This document shows, piece after piece, positions 25,402-33,544 of a stretch of DNA of 64,000 bases; position 1 is the first letter of the stretch; every line of letters begins with the position of its first letter. The translations under genes were made by a program, and so were the position numbers. The notes below the pieces were generated by a model. It saw only the letters and a list, made by a program, of their open reading frames with translations, was not told the DNA's origin and did not search any database. The DNA comes from Bog-756 sp963737625. GTDB taxonomy: Bacteria > Actinomycetota > Acidimicrobiia > Acidimicrobiales > RAAP-2. The stretch covers positions 191,141 to 255,140 of the forward strand of contig CAVTTK010000006.1 of NCBI GenBank assembly GCA_963737625.1. The letters are read 5' to 3'.

Positions 25402-25473
25402 TGTTCCTCAACCCTGTCCGAGTTGCCCTGTGGAGCGTAAGGCCCTCATCCTGGGGAAATAGGGGCCGGCAGG

Positions 25474-25493
25474 TGTGGACGATGCGTGGACAA
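25474..25493 (-). promoter_or_regulatory. Pair of DnaA-box-like 9-mers upstream of dnaB
   Basis: Minus strand TTGTCCACG (25485-25493) and TCGTCCACA (25474-25482), each one mismatch from the actinobacterial DnaA box TTGTCCACA and 2 bases apart, about 75-90 bp upstream of the dnaB start. They could let DnaA control dnaB; function untested. Nothing else is seen in the 247-bp gap (25402-25648). Confidence 0.35.
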
Positions 25494-25648
25494 GCGGCCG
25501 TCGGTTGCGGACAGAACTGGGCATGACGCCATCATCCCCGTGGGGTGTGACACGGCGGTGGATCCCGGAACACCGTGACGGGTCGCGCCTCGCCGGGAAC
25601 CGTCCACCCGGTGGTGGTTCGGCCGACGGTCCGACGGCGCCGCGCTGC

Positions 25649-26095
25649 TCAGCTTTCGGCGACGACGTCCACGGTCAGCTCGAACACCACGCCGCCGAGC
25701 AGCTCGACACGGACATTGTGCTCCCCCACCGTCTTGATGGGCTCGTCGAGCACCAGGTCCTTGCGATCGACCACGGCGCCGGTCTGCTCCTCGACCTTCC
25801 GCACGATGTCGGCGGCCGTCACCGAGCCGAACAGTCGGTCGCCGGCGGCTCGGGCCTGCAGGGTGATGGAGTTGCCCACGAGTGTCCGGGCCACGGTCTC
25901 GGAGGACTCGCGGTCACGGGCGTCGCGGAGGTCCCGCGACCTTCGCATGGCCGCGGCCTGGGACTCGATCCCCGGTGAGGCGGCGATGGCCTTGCCCGCC
26001 GGGAGCAGATGATTGCGGGCGAAACCCCCGGAGACATCGATGATGTCCCCGCGCTTGCCCACCCCGTCGATGTCGCTGCGGAGGAGGACCTTCAT
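25649..26095 (-). CDS. rplI: Ribosomal protein L9
   Basis: 148 residues: KVLLRSDIDGVGKRGDIIDVSGGFARNHLLPAGKA is the L9 N-terminal RNA-binding domain, a long helix follows, then the C-terminal domain. L9 binds 23S rRNA at the base of the L1 stalk and helps keep the reading frame. It follows rpsR after one base and ends the operon rpsF-ssb-rpsR-rplI. Confidence 0.96.
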   Translation of the reverse strand: MKVLLRSDIDGVGKRGDIIDVSGGFARNHLLPAGKAIAASPGIESQAAAMRRSRDLRDARDRESSETVARTLVGNSITLQARAAGDRLFGSVTAADIVRKVEEQTGAVVDRKDLVLDEPIKTVGEHNVRVELLGGVVFELTVDVVAES

Positions 26096-26096
26096 C

Positions 26097-26618
26097 TCAG
26101 GCCTCCCCGCCCTCGACCAGGATCTCCTCGACCTCGGACTCGGTCACGGTGCCGTCACCGGTGCCGGTGACCTCCACAACCTCGTCGATAACGGTCGTCT
26201 GGCGCGGCGCGTCGTCGGCCACCGCGTTGGACGTGGCATCGGCGGACAGCGACCGCTCCTCGTCACGCCGACCTCGGCCACCCTGCCCGCCGTAACCGCC
26301 CTCGCGGCCGCCGCGGCCGCCGCCGCGGCCACCGGGGCGCTCGGTGGTCGTTCGCTGGGTGTAGGGAAGGAGTACCAGTTCACGGGCGGTCTTGATGGCG
26401 ATGGCCACGTCGCGCTGGTGCTGGGTGCAGTTGCCCGACACCCGACGGGCCCGGATCTTGCCGCGGTCGCTCATGTATTTGCGCAGCAGACCGACGTCCT
26501 TGTAGTCGACCCATTCGACCCGGTCCTTGCACAGGGCACACGGCTTCTTCTTGATGCGCCGACCCGTGTCCTTGGGGGAACGCCGGGTGGTACCTCCACG
26601 ATCATTGTTGCGTGCCAT
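26097..26618 (-). CDS. rpsR: Ribosomal protein S18 with a long Gly/Arg-rich C-terminal tail
   Basis: 173 residues, about twice the normal ~80. The S18 core (about 20-88) contains the Zn-type Cys pair (KKKPCALCKDRVEWVDY) and SGNCTQHQRDVAIAIKTARELVLLPYT. The tail (about 90-173) is rich in Gly/Arg (RGGGRGGREGGYGGQ), followed by an acidic end (SEVEEILVEGGEA). S18 sits on the small-subunit platform next to S6, and pairs with S6 in the 30S. The tail is unusual; it might bind RNA or be an interaction surface. The gene overlaps neither side but is packed (2-3 bp) between ssb and rplI. Confidence 0.95.
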   Translation of the reverse strand: MARNNDRGGTTRRSPKDTGRRIKKKPCALCKDRVEWVDYKDVGLLRKYMSDRGKIRARRVSGNCTQHQRDVAIAIKTARELVLLPYTQRTTTERPGGRGGGRGGREGGYGGQGGRGRRDEERSLSADATSNAVADDAPRQTTVIDEVVEVTGTGDGTVTESEVEEILVEGGEA

Positions 26619-26620
26619 GG

Positions 26621-27112
26621 CTAGAAAGGCTCCTCGCTGTATCCGTACCCTTGGGGCTCCGCCGCGGGAGCGCCGCCGCCCGACGACGGGCGGCCGCCTC
26701 CGCCACCGCTGCTGCCGCCGCCGCCTGGGCCACTGTCGCCCGGTCCACGCCGCTCGTTCTTCGTCACCTGCGCGGTGGCCCAGCGGATGCTCGGCCCGAT
26801 CTCATCGGCCACCACTTCGACCTTGGAACGCTTGTCTCCGTCAGGGGTCTCCCAACTCCGCTGGTCGAGGCGCCCGGTCACGATCACCCGCGAGCCTTTG
26901 GTCAGACTCTCGGCCGCGTTCTCCGCCATCTCCCGCCAGCACACCACGTCGAAGAAGGAGACGGCCTCTTCCCATTCCTGCGTCTGTCGATTCTGCCACC
27001 GCCGGTTGACGGCCAGGCCGAAGCTGGCCGTGGCCTGTCCCGTGTTGGTGAAACGCAACTCGGGATCACGGGTGACGTTCCCCACCAGGGTGATGGCGTT
27101 TCCGGGGGCCAT
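26621..27112 (-). CDS. ssb: Single-stranded DNA-binding protein
   Basis: 163 residues: OB-fold (about 1-110; ITLVGNVTRDPELRFTNTGQ, FFDVVCWREMAENAAESLTKGSRVIVTGRL), a Gly-rich spacer and a short acidic tip ending EEPF that recruits partner proteins (the usual tip is more acidic). It coats single-stranded DNA in replication and repair. Located between rpsF and rpsR with 1-2 bp gaps, the typical bacterial operon. Confidence 0.96.
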   Translation of the reverse strand: MAPGNAITLVGNVTRDPELRFTNTGQATASFGLAVNRRWQNRQTQEWEEAVSFFDVVCWREMAENAAESLTKGSRVIVTGRLDQRSWETPDGDKRSKVEVVADEIGPSIRWATAQVTKNERRGPGDSGPGGGGSSGGGGGRPSSGGGAPAAEPQGYGYSEEPF

Positions 27113-27113
27113 C

Positions 27114-27452
27114 TCAGGCCTCCCCGCCGGTGGTGGCGGCGGCGGCGGCGCGACGACCGGCCACCTTGTCGGGAATGCGCATGGCCTTGTGACGGAGCAC
27201 CTCGTCGGCCAGTACGAAGATCCGCTCCATGTCCGCCACGGCGGCCGGCTCGGCGGTCAGCTCGATGACCACGTAGTAGCCCTCCCGCTTGTGCTGGACC
27301 TCGTAGGCAAAGGTGCGCCGACCCCAACGCTCGACCCGGCCCGGGCTGCCACCCTTGGCCTTCAGTGCCTCCAGCGCCCGGTCGAGGACGCCGTTCACGG
27401 CGGCCTCATCGGCGCCGGTATCGAAAATGACCATGACTTCGTAGGGCCGCAT
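27114..27452 (-). CDS. rpsF: Ribosomal protein S6
   Basis: 112 residues: RPYEVMVIFDTGADEAAVNGVLD and RRTFAYEVQHKREGYYVVIELTAEPA, the ferredoxin-like S6 fold, followed by a short Ala-rich tail. S6 binds 16S rRNA with S18. ATG at 27450-27452 is preceded by GGGAGGTGAG. First gene of the rpsF-ssb-rpsR-rplI unit. Confidence 0.96.
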   Translation of the reverse strand: MRPYEVMVIFDTGADEAAVNGVLDRALEALKAKGGSPGRVERWGRRTFAYEVQHKREGYYVVIELTAEPAAVADMERIFVLADEVLRHKAMRIPDKVAGRRAAAAATTGGEA

Positions 27453-27474
27453 GAACGGCTCACCTCCCTCTGGA

Positions 27475-27545
27475 TCGGGCAGTCAACTGCCCGAGCCCCA
27501 CGGCGTGGGGCAGGTCGGAACGGGGTGGCCGCCGTGAGGGCGGCC
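27475..27545 (-). promoter_or_regulatory. rpsF operon leader with three perfect hairpins
   Basis: Just upstream of the rpsF ribosome binding site lie three back-to-back inverted repeats: 9-bp stem with 2-nt loop (27475-27494, TCGGGCAGT/ACTGCCCGA), 7-bp stem with 3-nt loop (27495-27511, GCCCCAC/GTGGGGC) and 7-bp stem with 5-nt loop (27527-27545, GGCCGCC/GGCGGCC). Many bacteria regulate rpsF by binding of the S6-S18 complex to a leader hairpin; this leader is a candidate for such autoregulation or a promoter-proximal attenuator. It is not shown that the known S6-S18 motif is present. Confidence 0.55.
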
Positions 27546-27610
27546 GCAACGACCCCTCTACCCTACCGGCAATCGGGCCGGTCGCCGAACCGCCCCGGAC
27601 GCGGAGCGGT

Positions 27611-28426
27611 TCAGTGGTAGGCCTCGGCGTCGGCGGGGAAGGCCCCGGAGCGGACGTCCGCGGCGTAGGCGGCCACAGCGGCGGTGGCGGCCTCGCCCAG
27701 CTCGGCGTAGCGGCGTACGAACTTGGGCACCCGGTCGTTGAAGCCCAGGACGTCGTGGAACACCAGCACCTGTCCGTCACAGGCCGGGCCGGCCCCGATC
27801 CCGATGGTCGGCACGTCGAGCGAGTCGGTGATGGCCGCCCCCACCGACTCGGGGACCCCCTCCAGGACCACGGCGAAGCAGCCGGCGGCGGCGATGGCCT
27901 TGGCGTCGACGGTGAGGACGTGGGCGGCGGCCTGGTCGCGACCCTGCACCCGGTACCCGCCCATCACGTTGATCGACTGCGGGGTGAGGCCGAGGTGGCC
28001 CATCACCGGTATCTCGGCGGCGATCAGGGCCTCGATCATGGGGGCCCGGACGGCTCCGCCCTCCAGCTTGACGGCCTGGGCCCCGGCCCGGATCAGCCGC
28101 GCCGCGTTGCGGACGGTGTCGGCGGCGTCGATGTGGTAGCTCAGCCACGGCAGGTCGGCCACGATCAGCGGCCCCGGCTTGGCCCGAGCCACCGCCGCGG
28201 TGTGGTGGACCATGTCGTCCACGGTGACCTGCAAGTTGTCCTCGTAGCCCAGCACGTTGTTGGCCACCGAGTCCCCTACCAGGATGAGGTCGACCCCGGC
28301 GGCGTCGGCGATCCGCGCCCCGGGGGCGTCATAGGCGGTCACCATGACCAGCGGGGCGTGGCCGTCGCGTCGTTTGGCGGCACGGACGGACGGGACGGTG
28401 ACCGGTACAGACCGGGTCTCGGGCAT
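27611..28426 (-). CDS. panB: 3-methyl-2-oxobutanoate hydroxymethyltransferase
   Basis: Makes ketopantoate from 2-ketoisovalerate and methylene-tetrahydrofolate, first step of pantothenate and CoA synthesis. 271 residues, TIM barrel: VTAYDAPGAR, LVGDSVANNVLGYEDN (metal binding), ADLPWLSYHI, HLGLTPQSINVMGGYRVQGR, VLEGVP with the catalytic Glu and IGIGAGPACDGQVLVFHDVLG. ATG at 28424-28426 follows AGGAGGATTC. It sits upstream on the same strand as the ribosomal operon but has its own 160-bp leader behind the MFS gene. Confidence 0.96.
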   Translation of the reverse strand: MPETRSVPVTVPSVRAAKRRDGHAPLVMVTAYDAPGARIADAAGVDLILVGDSVANNVLGYEDNLQVTVDDMVHHTAAVARAKPGPLIVADLPWLSYHIDAADTVRNAARLIRAGAQAVKLEGGAVRAPMIEALIAAEIPVMGHLGLTPQSINVMGGYRVQGRDQAAAHVLTVDAKAIAAAGCFAVVLEGVPESVGAAITDSLDVPTIGIGAGPACDGQVLVFHDVLGFNDRVPKFVRRYAELGEAATAAVAAYAADVRSGAFPADAEAYH

Positions 28427-28587
28427 GAGAATCCTCCTGATCGAACCGTCCAGCGCCCAGGGGCTGCCGGCGGTGTGGGCGGTGATAGCTCACCGCGGAG
28501 CACTGCGTACTGCCGAACCCAGCCTATCGCCCGGTCCGCCCCGAGGGGAGTGGGTCGGCCCGGACGTTGGTCCCGTCGGAGAGCGCC

Positions 28588-30156
28588 TCAGACCTCAGCG
28601 GCAGCGGGCCACCCCTCGTCGGCCGGGGCAGCACTGTCCGTCCCGGGCTCTTCTTGGCGACCGGCCCTCAGGCCGAACAGGGCCACCACCGCGGCCACGG
28701 CCATCACCAGGGCCATGCCGTAGAGGACGCTGCGGGTGGCGTAGGCAAAGTCGAGGCGCACGAAGTGGGGAATGGATGACGCACCGCCCGTCCCTCCCTG
28801 GGACTGGGCCAGGGTAGACGCCTGGCGGGCAGCCTGGCCCGAGGGCACGCCCCGGGCCTCGAGCGAGGTGGTCAGGTGCGAGCGCATGGTGGTGACCAGC
28901 ACCGTTCCCAGGATGGCCAGGCCCAGGCTGGCGGCGTAGTTCCGCACCGTCTGGGTGATGCCGGTGGCCTCGCCGTAGGAGAGCCGGGAGGCCCGGTTGA
29001 CGGCGTCGGTGCTGGCCGGCCCCAGCATGAAGCCCATGCCGGCACCGGCGAGAATGACGTACCACTGCTGGCTGTGGAAGCTCAGCGCCGTCACCTTTCC
29101 GGCCCACAGGTAGAACCCCACGGCGGCGAGGATGCAGCCGAGCACCACCGGGCGCTTGGCTCCGCCCCGGTCCAGCATCCGGCCGCCGATCTGGGCCGCG
29201 ATGACGAAGCCGATGAAGAAGTAGAGGAGGAACAGGCCGGCCTCCGACGCCGACTTGGCCAGGGAGATCTGGGCGTACTCGCTGGCGAAGAAGAACACCG
29301 GGACGAAGGCCAGCATGGAGATGCCGAGGACCAGGTTCTCGAACAGGAAGGGTCGGATGCGGAAGATGCGGACCTGCATCAATGGGGAGTCGGTGCGCAA
29401 CTCCACCAGGACGAAGACCACGAGCAGGACCAGGCCGGCGGCGATGCACAGTCCGGTGCCGGGATTGCTCCATCCCCAGATGGAGGACTGCTGGAAACCG
29501 AAGACGCTGAGCCCCACGCCCGAGGCGATGAGGACGAGGCCCCGGTAGTCCATCCTGGCCGCCTGGTAGGAGGTGACCGGCTTGGAGATGACGATGAGGA
29601 CGAGAGCGATGACGGCCACCGGGATGTTGACCCAGAAGATGGCCCGCCACGTCCACTGGGTGAGGTAGCCCCCCAGGATGGGGCCGACCGCCGTGAGCGC
29701 GCCGGCGATGCCGAAGAACGTGGCCAGGGCCTTACCCCGCTCACGCAGGGGGAAGGTCTGCACCACGATGGCCAGGGCCGCCGGGAACATGATGGCGCCA
29801 CCGAGGCCCTGGACGGCCCGGAAGGTCACGATCCACGCTTCGGCCAGGCTCCCCTTGGGCGTGAGCCCGCACATGGTGGAGGCGCCGGCGAAGATGATGA
29901 CCCCCAGCGTCGCCATCTTCCGGTGCCCGAGGGTGTCGGCCAGTCGGCCCCCGAAGGCGAAGAAGGCGGCCAGCGAGAGCAGGTAGGCGTTGACGGCCCA
30001 CTGCACACCGGTGGCACTGAGGCCCAGTTCCTTTTGGATCTCCGGTACGGCGATCGACACGATGGTCTGATCGATGAAGGTCATGGAGACGGCGAAGATC
30101 ATCGCCATGAGGATCAGGTTCTTCGACCGGCCTCCGGATGGGCCACTGCTCGGCAT
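28588..30156 (-). CDS. MFS transporter, DHA2 (EmrB/QacA-like) family
   Basis: 522 residues with about 14 hydrophobic segments: MAMIFAVSMTFIDQTIVSIAVP (TM1), FFAFGGRLADTLGHRKMA (loop 2-3 motif A) and LGGAIMFPAALAIV (motif C-like). DHA2 proteins are H+-driven drug or metabolite exporters; the substrate here is unknown. Chosen start ATG 30154-30156 follows GGGAGGGTG; the frame's open extension beyond it has poor protein content. C-terminal hydrophilic tail is short. It lies next to a divergent SDR gene. Confidence 0.92.
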   Translation of the reverse strand: MPSSGPSGGRSKNLILMAMIFAVSMTFIDQTIVSIAVPEIQKELGLSATGVQWAVNAYLLSLAAFFAFGGRLADTLGHRKMATLGVIIFAGASTMCGLTPKGSLAEAWIVTFRAVQGLGGAIMFPAALAIVVQTFPLRERGKALATFFGIAGALTAVGPILGGYLTQWTWRAIFWVNIPVAVIALVLIVISKPVTSYQAARMDYRGLVLIASGVGLSVFGFQQSSIWGWSNPGTGLCIAAGLVLLVVFVLVELRTDSPLMQVRIFRIRPFLFENLVLGISMLAFVPVFFFASEYAQISLAKSASEAGLFLLYFFIGFVIAAQIGGRMLDRGGAKRPVVLGCILAAVGFYLWAGKVTALSFHSQQWYVILAGAGMGFMLGPASTDAVNRASRLSYGEATGITQTVRNYAASLGLAILGTVLVTTMRSHLTTSLEARGVPSGQAARQASTLAQSQGGTGGASSIPHFVRLDFAYATRSVLYGMALVMAVAAVVALFGLRAGRQEEPGTDSAAPADEGWPAAAEV

Positions 30157-30274
30157 GCTCACCCTCCCGCGTTCGCCCTGATGGCCCGCCGGTCGGACTC
30201 GACCCGCCAACTGTACCGGCGCCCCCACGTCCGGACGGGGAACGCGCCGGCATCCGACGCCGTACAGTCTGGCC

Positions 30275-31030
30275 ATGACTCCCACCCGCTTCACCGGACG
30301 CCGCACGCTGGTCACCGGGGCGGCCTCCGGCATCGGCCGGGCCACCGCCATCCGCCTGGCCGCCGAGGGGGCGCGGGTCGTGGCCGTCGACGTCAACGCC
30401 GAGCTGTTGGCCAAGCTGGAGGTGGACGCCGAAGGGGCGTCCGGGTCGATCAGCACCCTGGTCGGTGACGTCTCCACCGAGGAGGGGGTGGTCGCCCTGG
30501 TCTCCACCTCGGTCGACCGGCTGGGTGGCCTCGATGTCGTGGTCAACGTGGCCGGCGTACTCTCGTTCTCCCATACCCACGAGGTCACCCTGGCCGAGTG
30601 GAACCGGTTGATCGCCATCAACCTGACCGGGACCTTCCTCATGTGCCGGGAGGCCCTGCCCCAGCTGTTGGCCAGCCGGGGCAACATCGTCAACCTGGCG
30701 TCGACCGCGGCTCATGCCGGCCAGCCCTGGGCCACCGCCTATGTCGCCTCCAAGGGGGGCGTCCTGGCCCTGACCCGGTCCCTCGCCGTCGAATATGCCG
30801 CTCAGGGGCTTCGGGTCAACAGCATCAGCCCGGGGGCCATCGACACCCCGATCACCGGGGCCTTCCACCTTCCCGAGGGCGCCGACATCAAGCTCCTCGG
30901 TCGGGTCACACCCCTCGGGCCGTTCGGCACACCCGAGGGGATTGCCGCCGCCATTGCCTTCGTGGCCTCGGACGAGGCCTCCCACATGAACGGGGCCGAT
31001 CTCCTCATCGACGGGGCCACGCTGGCCTGA
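30275..31030 (+). CDS. Short-chain dehydrogenase/reductase
   Basis: 251 residues, classical SDR: TGAASGIGRATAI (TGxxxGxG), NVAGVLS (NAG-type motif), catalytic Ser in NLASTAAHAG and YVASKGG (Y-x-x-x-K), and the C-terminal HMNGADLLIDGATLA. Cofactor is probably NAD(H) since VDVN follows the second strand with Asp; substrate unknown. ATG at 30275; divergent from the MFS gene. Confidence 0.93.
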   Translation: MTPTRFTGRRTLVTGAASGIGRATAIRLAAEGARVVAVDVNAELLAKLEVDAEGASGSISTLVGDVSTEEGVVALVSTSVDRLGGLDVVVNVAGVLSFSHTHEVTLAEWNRLIAINLTGTFLMCREALPQLLASRGNIVNLASTAAHAGQPWATAYVASKGGVLALTRSLAVEYAAQGLRVNSISPGAIDTPITGAFHLPEGADIKLLGRVTPLGPFGTPEGIAAAIAFVASDEASHMNGADLLIDGATLA

Positions 31031-31043
31031 CCGGGGGGATCGC

Positions 31044-31065
31044 ACCCACGTGGCGCGAGGTGGGT
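31044..31065. terminator. Weak hairpin between two convergent genes
   Basis: ACCCAC (31044-31049) pairs with GTGGGT (31060-31065) in the 42-bp gap between the SDR gene and the SnoaL-like gene. Short stem and no U-tract. Confidence 0.25.
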
Positions 31066-31072
31066 CGGGGAC

Positions 31073-31564
31073 CTATCCCAGGGTGGAGCGCCCGTCGGTG
31101 GCCCACCAGTCGGCAGTCAGCCGGATCCCGGCGATCGACGCCCGGGGCATCAGCTCCTCGTAGGAGCGCTTGTAGCCGGTGTGGGCGATGAGCCACTCCC
31201 CGTCCCGCTTCACGTAGCGGTCGGTGTAGAAGGCCGCCCCCTGCACGTTGATCCCGATGTCGGTGAGGATGACCACGTCCTCCAAGGCCCACACCCCGGT
31301 GGCCTCGTCCGGCCCGGTGAGGTCGATCTCGGGTTGGTGGCAGCGGTGGCTGCTGAGCATCGTGGTGGCCCCCATGGAGGTGCGGAGGAACTCCATGATG
31401 GCGTCCCGGCCCTCGAACTCGTAGAGCCCGCCGCCGTAGCGGGCGGTGGCCTCGGGTACGAAGCAGGTCTCGATGTCCTCCCACAGCTTCTGGTCGAGGC
31501 ATCGCAGGTACTTGTACTTGAGCCGTTTGATCAACTCCATCTCGACGAGGTCGTCGGGCGTCAT
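31073..31564 (-). CDS. SnoaL-like / NTF2-fold protein
   Basis: 163 residues. DLVEMELIKRLKYKYLRCLDQKLWEDIETCFVPEATARYGGG is the helical start of the alpha+beta barrel shared with SnoaL, NTF2 and steroid isomerases, and the rest (GREAIMEFLRT-like stretch, HHRCHQPEIDLTG) fits. Such proteins bind or isomerise small hydrophobic molecules; no catalytic residues can be assigned. ATG at 31562-31564 follows AGGAGCG. It follows the dehydrogenase gene by 55 bp and is likely the last gene of the 33475-31073 operon. Confidence 0.82.
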   Translation of the reverse strand: MTPDDLVEMELIKRLKYKYLRCLDQKLWEDIETCFVPEATARYGGGLYEFEGRDAIMEFLRTSMGATTMLSSHRCHQPEIDLTGPDEATGVWALEDVVILTDIGINVQGAAFYTDRYVKRDGEWLIAHTGYKRSYEELMPRASIAGIRLTADWWATDGRSTLG

Positions 31565-31619
31565 GGTCGCTCCTGTGGGTGAGGTCGGGAGGGGATGGGC
31601 ACTGCGGGACGGTCCGCGG

Positions 31620-32699
31620 TCACCGGATGGTGCCCACACCGGGGATGAGGGGCAGGTCGAGGGCGGTCACCCAGCCCGGGGGGAGGGCGTTGACGGCGGG
31701 TACGGCGTTCAGGGCGCGCAATCCGGTGGCCAGGCAACCGGCGGCGGCGGCGTCCCGGCCGCTCCCGTCCGAGAACCGGAATGCCGTCTCCTGGGTGATG
31801 GAGGGGGAGCCGTCGATGACCACCCGGTAGACGTCGTCCTGGTTGCCCCGAGGCCACTCGGGCGCGGCGTCGGTGCCCACCCGGTTGATGTGCTCCAGGC
31901 AGATGCGGGGCTCACCGCGGTAGATGCCGTTGACGGTGAACCGAATGGCCGCCACCTCGCCGGGGTTGATCACGCCCTTGGCCGTCGTGATGGTGGTGTC
32001 GGTGACCCACTTGTCCCAGGTGGAGGTGATCTCGTCGAGTTCGATGCCCACCGCGTGGGCCATCATCGGAACCGTCGCCCCCCACGACATCACCAGGATG
32101 TCCGTGTGCTCGAGCAGCGGCACGAACTCGGGCGGGCGGCCGATGCCCATCTCGTCCTCGTAGTCGCCCTCATAGTTGATGTAGTCGAGGATCTCGAGCG
32201 CCCGGACCTGGCGCACCTCGCCGCACAGTCCCATCAGGGTCATGGGGAAGAGATCGTTGGCGAACCCGGGATCGATACCGGTGGTGAAGCAGGACGACCC
32301 TCCGGCCAGGCACGCTTCGGTGATGGGGTCGACCCAACTCGGCGGGTTCTGGGACATGGAAGGCCAGACCCACGGGGTCATGGCCGTGGAGCAGACGTCG
32401 ATGCCGGCCCGGAGGAAGGCGCCGATGTCACGGATGTTGTCGTTGGCTCGGGCGGCCGTGGGCCCGTAGTGGACCAGGGCGTCGGGGGCCAGGGCCACCA
32501 GGGCCTCGAGATCGTCGGTGGCCGTCACACCCACCGGGCCGATGCCGCACAGCTCGCCGGCGTCCCTCCCGACCTTGTCGGGGTTGCTCACGCCCACTCC
32601 CACCAGCTCGAAGGCCGGATGGCGGACCACCTCGGGGATGACCATCTTCCCCACGAAGCCGGTGCCCCAGACGACCACCCGCTTGGCTGCGGCGCTCAT
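31620..32699 (-). CDS. NAD(P)-dependent dehydrogenase, dihydrodipicolinate reductase-like fold
   Basis: 359 residues with an N-terminal Rossmann fold: RVVVWGTGFVGKMVIPEVVRHPAFELVGVGVSNPDKVGRD, then DDLEALVALAPDALVHYGPT and a C-terminal oxidoreductase domain with the CFTTGIDPGFANDLFPMTL loop. This resembles a family often annotated 'dihydrodipicolinate reductase' or amine-dehydrogenase-like in actinobacteria, but the true substrate is unknown; lysine synthesis seems unlikely in this setting. Its ATG overlaps the upstream SDR stop by 4 bp (ATGA). Confidence 0.82.
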   Translation of the reverse strand: MSAAAKRVVVWGTGFVGKMVIPEVVRHPAFELVGVGVSNPDKVGRDAGELCGIGPVGVTATDDLEALVALAPDALVHYGPTAARANDNIRDIGAFLRAGIDVCSTAMTPWVWPSMSQNPPSWVDPITEACLAGGSSCFTTGIDPGFANDLFPMTLMGLCGEVRQVRALEILDYINYEGDYEDEMGIGRPPEFVPLLEHTDILVMSWGATVPMMAHAVGIELDEITSTWDKWVTDTTITTAKGVINPGEVAAIRFTVNGIYRGEPRICLEHINRVGTDAAPEWPRGNQDDVYRVVIDGSPSITQETAFRFSDGSGRDAAAAGCLATGLRALNAVPAVNALPPGWVTALDLPLIPGVGTIR

Positions 32700-33475
32700 C
32701 GCATCATCTCGCCGGAGTTGACCATCAGGTGTTGTCCGGTGACCGCCTTGGCATAGTCGGAGGCGAAGAAGACGGCCACATCGGCCACCTCACCGTCCTC
32801 GGTCATCCGGCGCAGCGGAAACTTGCCCACGATCCCCTCGAGCACCTCGGCCGGTTCCACGCCCTGGTTGGCCGCCGTCCCGTTCACGTACATCTCCACA
32901 TTGGGACCCCACATCCACGACGGCACCACCATGTTGCAGCGGATGTTGTCGGCGCCCAGCTCGTCGGCCAGGTAGTACATGGCTGAGAGCAGGGCGCCCT
33001 TGGAGGCGGCGTACCCGCTCTGGGGCAGTGCCGGCTGGAACATGGACTGGGAGCCGATCAGCACCACCGAGCCCCCGCCACCGGCCTTCATGGCCGTGGC
33101 CACCGGGCGCAGCACGGTGAGGGCGCCGATGACGTTGGTCTCGAAGGCCTTGCGCCAGGCCTCGAACCGGAGGTCGTGGAGGCCGCCCCACACGTTCTCG
33201 TACGCCGCCACCTGGATGAGGGCGTCCACCGACCCGAACCGCTCCAGGGCGTGAGCCACCATGGCCTGGCACGACTCGGCCTCGGTGATGTCGGTGACGT
33301 GGGTGGCCACCCGGTCTCCGCCCGGGTCGAGCTCGGCGGCGGTCTTCTCCAGGGAGTCGGCCGTCCGGGCGGCCAGCACCACGTTGGCTCCGTCCCGCAG
33401 AGCGCTGGTGGCGCACTCGCGGCCCAGGCCACCGCCGACCCCGGTCACGATGACGGTCTTTCCGTTGAGGATCAT
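32696..33475 (-). CDS. Short-chain dehydrogenase/reductase
   Basis: 259 residues: TGVGGGLGRECA (glycine motif), LIQVAAYENV, Ser in VVLIGSQSM and the YAASKGALLSAM catalytic segment, with Met-rich C-terminus. First gene of a three-gene unit with the dehydrogenase and the SnoaL-like gene. ATG at 33473-33475 is preceded by GGGGGG. A KstR-like palindrome 26 bp upstream suggests TetR control. Substrate unknown. Confidence 0.92.
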   Translation of the reverse strand: MILNGKTVIVTGVGGGLGRECATSALRDGANVVLAARTADSLEKTAAELDPGGDRVATHVTDITEAESCQAMVAHALERFGSVDALIQVAAYENVWGGLHDLRFEAWRKAFETNVIGALTVLRPVATAMKAGGGGSVVLIGSQSMFQPALPQSGYAASKGALLSAMYYLADELGADNIRCNMVVPSWMWGPNVEMYVNGTAANQGVEPAEVLEGIVGKFPLRRMTEDGEVADVAVFFASDYAKAVTGQHLMVNSGEMMR

Positions 33476-33500
33476 CCCCCCCTTCTAGACCATTTCACGG

Positions 33501-33514
33501 TGGAACGCGTTCCA
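33501..33514. promoter_or_regulatory. KstR-like TetR operator palindrome
   Basis: TGGAACGCGTTCCA is a perfect 14-bp palindrome that fits TNNAACNNGTTNNA, the site bound by KstR, the TetR-family repressor of cholesterol degradation in mycobacteria and rhodococci. It sits 26 bp upstream of the SDR start. No kstR gene or steroid genes are in the window, so binding by KstR itself is inferred; a different TetR protein with the same core is possible. Confidence 0.6.
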
Positions 33515-33544
33515 TTTGTCCGCGGGGCGATCAACCAGGGACGT

